A DNA stretch of 64,000 nt, from positions 7,115,836 through 7,179,835 of the forward strand of contig CM041198.1 in assembly GCA_023078555.1 (NCBI GenBank). The letters run 5' to 3'. A program made the translations under genes and the position numbers. The notes under the pieces were generated by a model. It saw only the letters and a list, made by a program, of their open reading frames with translations, did no database searches and was not told the DNA's origin. This document shows, in pieces, positions 58,430 through 64,000 of this stretch (positions within the stretch are counted from its first letter, which is position 1; the number at the start of each line of letters is the position of its first letter). The stretch comes from Ulva prolifera. Its lineage: Eukaryota; Chlorophyta; Ulvophyceae; Ulvales; Ulvaceae.

Positions 58430-58784
58430 CAGCATCCGCTGGAGGATGTGGCTGAGGGGCGGGGGCTGAGGTGGTGCCGGGTGTCTGTGCATCTATCCTC
58501 GGCCGCCTGGTGCATTTGTTCTCAATAGTTTATTGCTGATTATCGGCCTCTGTAGGCCCCTGTGGCAGCCCTGGCCCTCGTGAATGGCAGCCGGTGTGGG
58601 CTGATCTACTACAAGCCGTCCGCATGACGCAGCCGTCTGGGTGCTACGGACAGATATGAATTCGATTGGTTGGGGATGATTATTTCTTGGGCTTCGCTTT
58701 GCTGGCACAGTTCATGATTGCAAATAAGTGGAGCGAGTACGTCAGCGTGGAGAATGACGATCCACAGAGCAGATGTAAAGTAAA

Positions 58785-58832
58785 GTAAATCTGAATTTAC
58801 TGAGCCGTATCCTATTGGACATTGACAACTCC
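58785..58832 (+). repeat. Dispersed repeat, partner of 5987-6035
   Basis: tctgaatttactgagccgta, tcctattgga, cattgacaa, compared with the copy near 5987. Confidence 0.5.
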
Positions 58833-60997
58833 GAGTTAACGGGACCACATATGCCGAGATGTAACAGTTTGCGGGATTGTGGCAGCGACGGAAACCAGGT
58901 GGGATCCATGCAGAGATCGCGTGGCACAGGAATGTATTCGCTGCAGCAGAGCGCTGAGCCGCACTGCCGCCGTGTGACGGAGGCTGCCTCCAGAACAGTG
59001 ACACGCATGCGCGGTGAGAGACAATGCTGGGAACACCAAAGCCGCAGAACATGCAAATGACGACTCTGCGCCAACGTCGCACTCCTGTACGTTTGGTGAT
59101 GCTTGCGGTGTGACATGTGCCTAGGCCTGCTTCTCGTGATGCCAGTTTCATTTCTGACAGAATACAGCTGGCTGTCATCCCAGCTTCAATATTCTAGGAT
59201 GCGTGCATGTGGCCGACTGTGCCGTGCTGACAACATGGATCCCAACGCTGCTGCTGGATCACTCAGCTATCCCGCACTCTGGCGGGGTTGGTGTCGTTCT
59301 GAAGGGTCGCACTGCTGCCGCTGCTGGCTGCCTGCGGCGCGGATGCGGCATGCTGTGCTCCGCAAGCCCTGACCTGGGGCCGGGCAAGCCTTGGGTGATG
59401 CAAATCTGTGTGCGTGCGAAACGTGTGCACTTCCACTGGGTATGGCGATGGTTTCGAGCGCCCTGCGTAAGGGACCGGGGAGGGGGATGCGGGCAGGAGC
59501 ACAGGCGGGGGTCGAAGGAGTCTGGTGGCGAGAGGTGACCAGGCTAGGTAGGTGTTCCAGCTGCGGGTCCTGACTGGTCCGACTGCTGTGGTTGTATGGA
59601 GGTGGTGGTGTGCTTGCGTGTATGTGCCTGTGCTGTGGTGGCCCCAGAAATGCTGGATCGTGTGCATGGGAGTGGGCACTGGCAGCCTCAACTTTGATCC
59701 GTGTATGTTCGTCTGTCACAGTCGTGCATTCGGCTAAATGCATTGAATGCATCGGCGGTCTGTATGACAAACAGCACGCCCAGTGGCATTCACCTGGTAT
59801 TCATTTCAACAGACCGCTGACGACTGCAAGTGCTGATGTGACATCAGGAATGGGAGCTAGCCCTGAGGTGTGACATCCTCGACGTGACATGGGCAGCAGG
59901 CTTTTGTGTGCTCACTGCGTCCTTGTCAGCCTGTGTCTGCGCAGCTGCCATACGCAAGCGGAACTGTAAACAGCCATCTGCAGGCAGCCAATGAGATCGT
60001 GGTATGTGACTGCGTGGATCACTGTTCACTGTGAGCTCTGGCGACCAAGGTGTTTCTCTGAGGCGACATGCTCGGCTTGCGACCCAGAACACGCCAGTTC
60101 CAAGGGCTCACCAAATGACATTATTGATTTGCATCGTCTTCAGGCAGATATGAAGCGGCATGACTAATAAAAAAGGCTCGTGTCGATGAGGTTTTCAGGT
60201 ATTGTGTGCATGCCATTGCTGCAGGCCACACATCGGTGAACGATCATTATGCCAGCCCTGGCAGATGGCGAACACACAGCAAGATGACGCTTACGCAATA
60301 GCCTACTTTGAGTCAGCAAGTACGATTGTAGGCGTGCTGGCATGGCTTCACAGCTGTCGCGCTGCATCATCAGGCTGCCCTGACCAGGTGTCTCCGCGCA
60401 GAGACGCCTCCAAACAGAGCAAAGTTCACGGCAGCACGAGGGCAGTCTGCAGACCAGATAATAATTCCCATATCAAACGCAGACATCGCTTACGCCAGGC
60501 TTATTGCGAACACGTCCGGTCCCACCTGTCGCAGGCAACTGCTGGACTCACGCAGACGTCTTATGAGGTCCATTGGCAAGGCCGAAAATAGTTAAGTCGG
60601 TACGTGATGGTCATGGAAATAAAATCATCCAGTGAACTTTCTACCTCGGATAGTACGCAAGACGCATCGTCACGAGAACGGATGCCATCATCGCGCATTG
60701 CGCAACATCGTTGCGCTTTTCCACGCGGCGCGCAAAGCAAAACCTGAACACAGGTGGTCACTCAGACCGCGATGTTTCTGGCCATGCAGAGCCCTGTCAC
60801 ACATGCAGACTTGTGCACTGTGCACCTTGGCACGTCACCTACACCACCTGTGGCGCGAGGGGTTCGTCGTTCTGGCAAGGCACGGTAGCAACGCACGCAA
60901 GGCAGGCGGACCTCGCATCGGGGCACGTTTGTAACTAGCCTCTGGCCAGGTCCTCTGGGTGTGTTGTAGTTGCAAGACGTTTCGGGCAGCTTTCGGA

Positions 60998-63900
60998 ATG
61001 AGCACCCTACGCTGCCGGTCATTCCTGGCTAGGCCGGTAGCATGCCTGAATGGCCCGATATCGCAAAAACGATGTGATGTGTACGTTAGACGACTAGCTA
61101 GAAAAAGAATTTTCCTTGATTCATCATCTGTGACGCCTGCAGCTCTATCGCATGGAAGCCTGCGGCACGAATACACTGGCGGTCAGCAGCATGCGGAACC
61201 ATGGTGGAGCAAACTCGTGAAGCACATCCTCACAATATTGGGGTGCACTGTCGTGGCATGTGTCGCATTCATGACCAGTTCGTCGCAGGCACATGCAAGG
61301 TACGCTCACTTGCAGTCACTGTTCATACGGCTGGTGCTCTGGCACAAGCTGCGATACAGCCAGTGATCAAGTAAACTCTTGAGTTCTACTATGCTGGCAT
61401 CAACGTACTCCTGCATGCGATAATCATCTGCCATCACGTCGCATCGTTTGAACATGGACGAGTGTTCAACCAGCGCCGTTTGTGCAGCGACACAGAAACA
61501 GCCCCGCAGCCTGCGATGGCAAATAGATCATCTGATGAGGTAGATACAGGCCGTTATCCGAAGCACAGACGTGCGCTCCTACTCTTCCGACACAAGACAC
61601 AATGCAACAAGCAACCACTCCATGCAGCAACGGGCATCCGTCACGCTAGGCTGGTCCATCGAACGCGATGATTGACCATATCTAGCTACAGTGCACATCC
61701 ATCTCTGATGCGACGTCTACACCTTCAATCTGGGTGCAACGGCTTCGCAGTATCATCGCACCAAAAAAAAAAACTGCTTTTGATCATGTCTGCGTAAGCT
61801 GCTGCCAAAACATTGGGCACGATCATCGCCACTCTGACCAGAAGGCTGCCTCCTGACAGTAATCAGATCTGTCACGATGTTTCTACGAATGCAGAATGCA
61901 CTGCACGACAGCTCAACTCGCAGTGATGGCTCACACAGTCACCATAAGCATCAGCCGCCCAGACTACAAACGCACGACCTCTAACCGAGCAGCCATCGCT
62001 TGCAGCAAAGGGCACGTGGGTGCAACTCAATGATCCGATAGGCACGATGTCAGCAGACATCAGGGAGACGCCACGCACCACGGATGAGGCTCTGAACAAG
62101 GGCATAGTGACCGCCTGGCGGACAGAGCGGCTGAGGGAGCTCTCCTACACGCAGTTCCTCATCCTCCTGCGAGAAGGCCACATCGAGAAGGTGTGCACCA
62201 ACTGCACCGGACGCTCAATGCAGGAGCATCCGGACTGAACAGTCACCTGCTTCCTGGTAGTCATGGTCAATGCCATTCAGGCATCCGTGACAGCTGCTGC
62301 ATCCCGATGACAGGTCGTGGCAAGGTCTGTGTTGCCATGACAGGTCGTGGCAAGGTCTGTGTTGCCTTGACAGCCAGCCCTCTAGTCGCCAGCCAGCAGC
62401 TTCAGCTTCAGGCGGCGGCAAGGGTCAATCTGTGTCGGTTGCGGGAGCACACATGAGCAACCTAGCCCACGGCAGTCCAGCCTGCAGTGGCATCGCATGC
62501 AATCGTCGATGCAATCATAAGAGTGCCTGTTGATAGGATCGCATTGTATCTGTATGCACTGCTCCGTGATGCTTTGGCTGTCGCTCTGGCCTGCCGTTCA
62601 CAAAGCGATGCCCTGGGGGGGGCCAGCAGGTGCTGCTGCACGGCGGTGTTGGATCGCGTTGCAGCATTCCTGGGGCTGCCGACCGGAAATTAGTCCTAGA
62701 TATTTGGGAATTGTTCTATGTGATTGGGCCGGTGACCCAGCCCTGCTGTACACGTGCGCCCCAGATCATGACACCCTCTAATTCCAGCGCCCCCTGATCT
62801 CAGAGCCTGCACATCGCTGCTGCCCGCTCCCCATCAGCAGCCACAGCCATGCGGCGAGCTATCTCATGGCTGTGGCGGGCAGATGATCTGTCTTGATCGC
62901 AGTGCGTCGTTGTCTGTGACTCTTATCCTATACAGCATCGGGTCAGCGCAGCAGAGAGGAGGTTCAGGCTCGGCGAATGCCATGGCACGCCTTTGACCAA
63001 GCCTCGGCAAACAGCACTGCTGTATGTCATCAGGCCAGCCGCCACTGAACGCTGCAGTCGAGGCAAGCGGCAGGCGGGCTGCACCAGGGCAGCAGTGTTG
63101 GGTCATCGGTCCCGATCGCATAGAACAATTCAGAATTTTCAGGTCTAGTTTCGGGGTGGCAGCCCTGGAAATGCTGCAGAGCGACCCAACACTGCTGGGC
63201 AGTGGGGCCACGGCCGCTGCAGACTGCACTCTCTCGAGATACGGCACGGCTGCAGAGCAGGTGCACGTAGCAGGCACGGGCGCCTCCAGCACGCCCGGCG
63301 CAGCCCTCGGCCCGCGAACCTCTCGCCCTTGTGCACAGGCGCCTGCTCCGGCAAGGCCTTGCACCAGGTCCGGTGCCAGCAGCCCGCACCACGCTTGCGG
63401 CAGTGACCCCCCTCTCGGGAAATCTGCACAGGTAGACCGTGAGCATGCTCGGCAGCGCCCATGCGTGCGGGCAGTACACACATGCGGCAGCGGTGCCCAC
63501 GTCACCTCACCCGCTGCGTCCGAGGTCGCGGCCGGCGTCGACCGACCGGGCGCAGGCCCGCTCCACGGCCGGCGCTGCGCAGCCGCGGCGTGCGCGCCGC
63601 GCACGCGCCGCGAATCAATACGATGCGCGGGGCCGCAGTGCGTCATCATGCATCACGCAGAGCGCAGCCACAGTGCATCATCATGCAGAAGCATGGGGGT
63701 GCAGGTACGGTACAAGGACAACATGAAGGCGATCGTGGTGACGACGGCCCCCACCGCGCCGGGCCGCGGCCGCGAGACGCACGACGTCGGCCTCATCTAC
63801 GACCCGGAGCTCTACGACGCCCTCTGCGCGCACGGCGTGGCGGTGGAGTTTGGCAGCGGCGGCAAGATGGCGGGCGTGCAGGCGGGCCTGCTGCGCATGT

Positions 63901-64000
63901 TTGGCCCGGTGTTCATCACGCTCGCCGTCGTCGCGTGGTCGCTGACGCTCGGGCGGTCGCCCGACGCGGACGACCCGCTGTTCGGCGGCGCGCGGATGGA
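60998..64000 (+). CDS. FtsH-like organellar membrane protein, N-terminal part (runs off window)
   Basis: Exon 60998-61299 begins MSTLRCRSFLARPVACL, an Arg/Ser-rich targeting-like leader, and ends with a membrane helix ILTILGCTVVACVAFM. An exon from about 62006 to 62190 holds ELSYTQFLILLREGHIEK, the start of the FtsH extracellular domain. Exon 63705 to the window edge continues in phase with VRYKDNMKAIVVTT, DVGLIYDPELYDAL and a second membrane helix MFGPVFITLAVVAWSL. The order TM, FtsH_ext, TM fits FtsH and plant FtsHi proteins. The first and second exons listed do not join in phase, so a small exon is missing between them. The AAA and protease domains would lie past 64000, so activity cannot be judged. 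Confidence 0.55.
62308..62373 (+). repeat. Tandem repeat, 30-bp unit, 2.2 copies
   Basis: tgacaggtcgtggcaaggtc plus tgtgttgcca is repeated exactly at 62308-62337 and nearly exactly at 62338-62367, with a partial third unit. It is in the large intron of the FtsH-like gene. Confidence 0.85.
62644..62745 (+). mobile_element. hAT-type MITE, copy E
   Basis: Ends cggtgttggatc and gacccagccctg; core gcagcattcctggggctgcc. Flanks ctgcacgg and ctgtacac match at 5 of 8. It sits inside the FtsH-like gene's large intron. Confidence 0.65.
63093..63194 (-). mobile_element. hAT-type MITE, copy F (best preserved)
   Basis: Perfect 12-bp terminal repeats (CAGTGTTGGGTC at one end, GACCCAACACTG at the other). 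Flanks cagggcag (63085-63092) and ctgggcag (63195-63202) match at 7 of 8. It lies in the same intron as copy E, 347 bp away and in the opposite orientation. Confidence 0.75.

Larger units (their letters stand above)
57098..60997. other. Intergenic, no gene supported
   Basis: Nearly 4 kb without a recognisable exon. It includes the 33-bp poly(G), a dispersed repeat copy at 58785-58832 and short (TG)n runs near 57745. A 73-codon frame at 58032-58253 contains several Cys but resembles nothing known. Confidence 0.45.

Noticed and set aside
62308-62373. CRISPR-like array
   Set aside because: Only two direct units with no spacers; a plain tandem repeat in a eukaryotic intron.

Overview
The window looks like nuclear DNA from a green-lineage alga. 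It has many GT-AG introns (and one likely GC-AG), no operons, and a mixed 50-70% GC composition. It carries a nuclear gene for a plastid-type ribosomal protein bS20 with a transit-like leader, plus the N-terminal half of an FtsH-like organellar protein. TGTAA, the usual green-algal polyadenylation motif, lies just downstream of several stop codons. I cannot name the species from sequence alone. All exon models below were made by eye from reading frame, splice phase and family alignment from memory.

Layout. Positions 1-9.5 kb are gene-poor and contain two diverged collinear copies of a ~2.3 kb segment (about 505-2860 and 7206-9475); the second copy has gained a ~100 bp hAT-type MITE. A damaged or partly modelled beta-helix gene follows on the minus strand (about 9.97-11.3 kb). 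The gene-rich core runs from 12 to 39 kb. It holds PAT1 mRNA-decay factor (-), nucleoside diphosphate kinase (+), GMP synthetase (-), a tail-anchored UBC6/UBE2J2-type E2 (+), plastid bS20 (-), a TSSC4-like protein (-), a DUF1764 protein (-), an SLC38-type amino acid transporter (+) and a NEIL3-like Fpg/Nei DNA glycosylase with a SAP domain (+). Three head-to-head pairs (PAT1/NDK, GMPS/E2, DUF1764/SLC38) suggest shared promoters.

Positions 39-44 kb are intergenic and hold scrambled exons of a secreted Cys-rich protein whose apparently intact paralogue sits at 54.1-57.1 kb. A nearly intact Ty3/gypsy retrotransposon occupies 44.0-52.0 kb, with Gag-protease and Pol in overlapping frames and a PHD finger between RNase H and integrase. 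After 57 kb the sequence is mostly non-coding until the FtsH-like gene, which runs off the right edge; its large intron contains two MITE copies in opposite orientation.

The genes are ordinary housekeeping genes with no shared pathway; the novelty is in the retroelement, the MITE family, the Cys-rich secreted family, the Val2 glycosylase and strong exon-to-exon GC differences within single genes.
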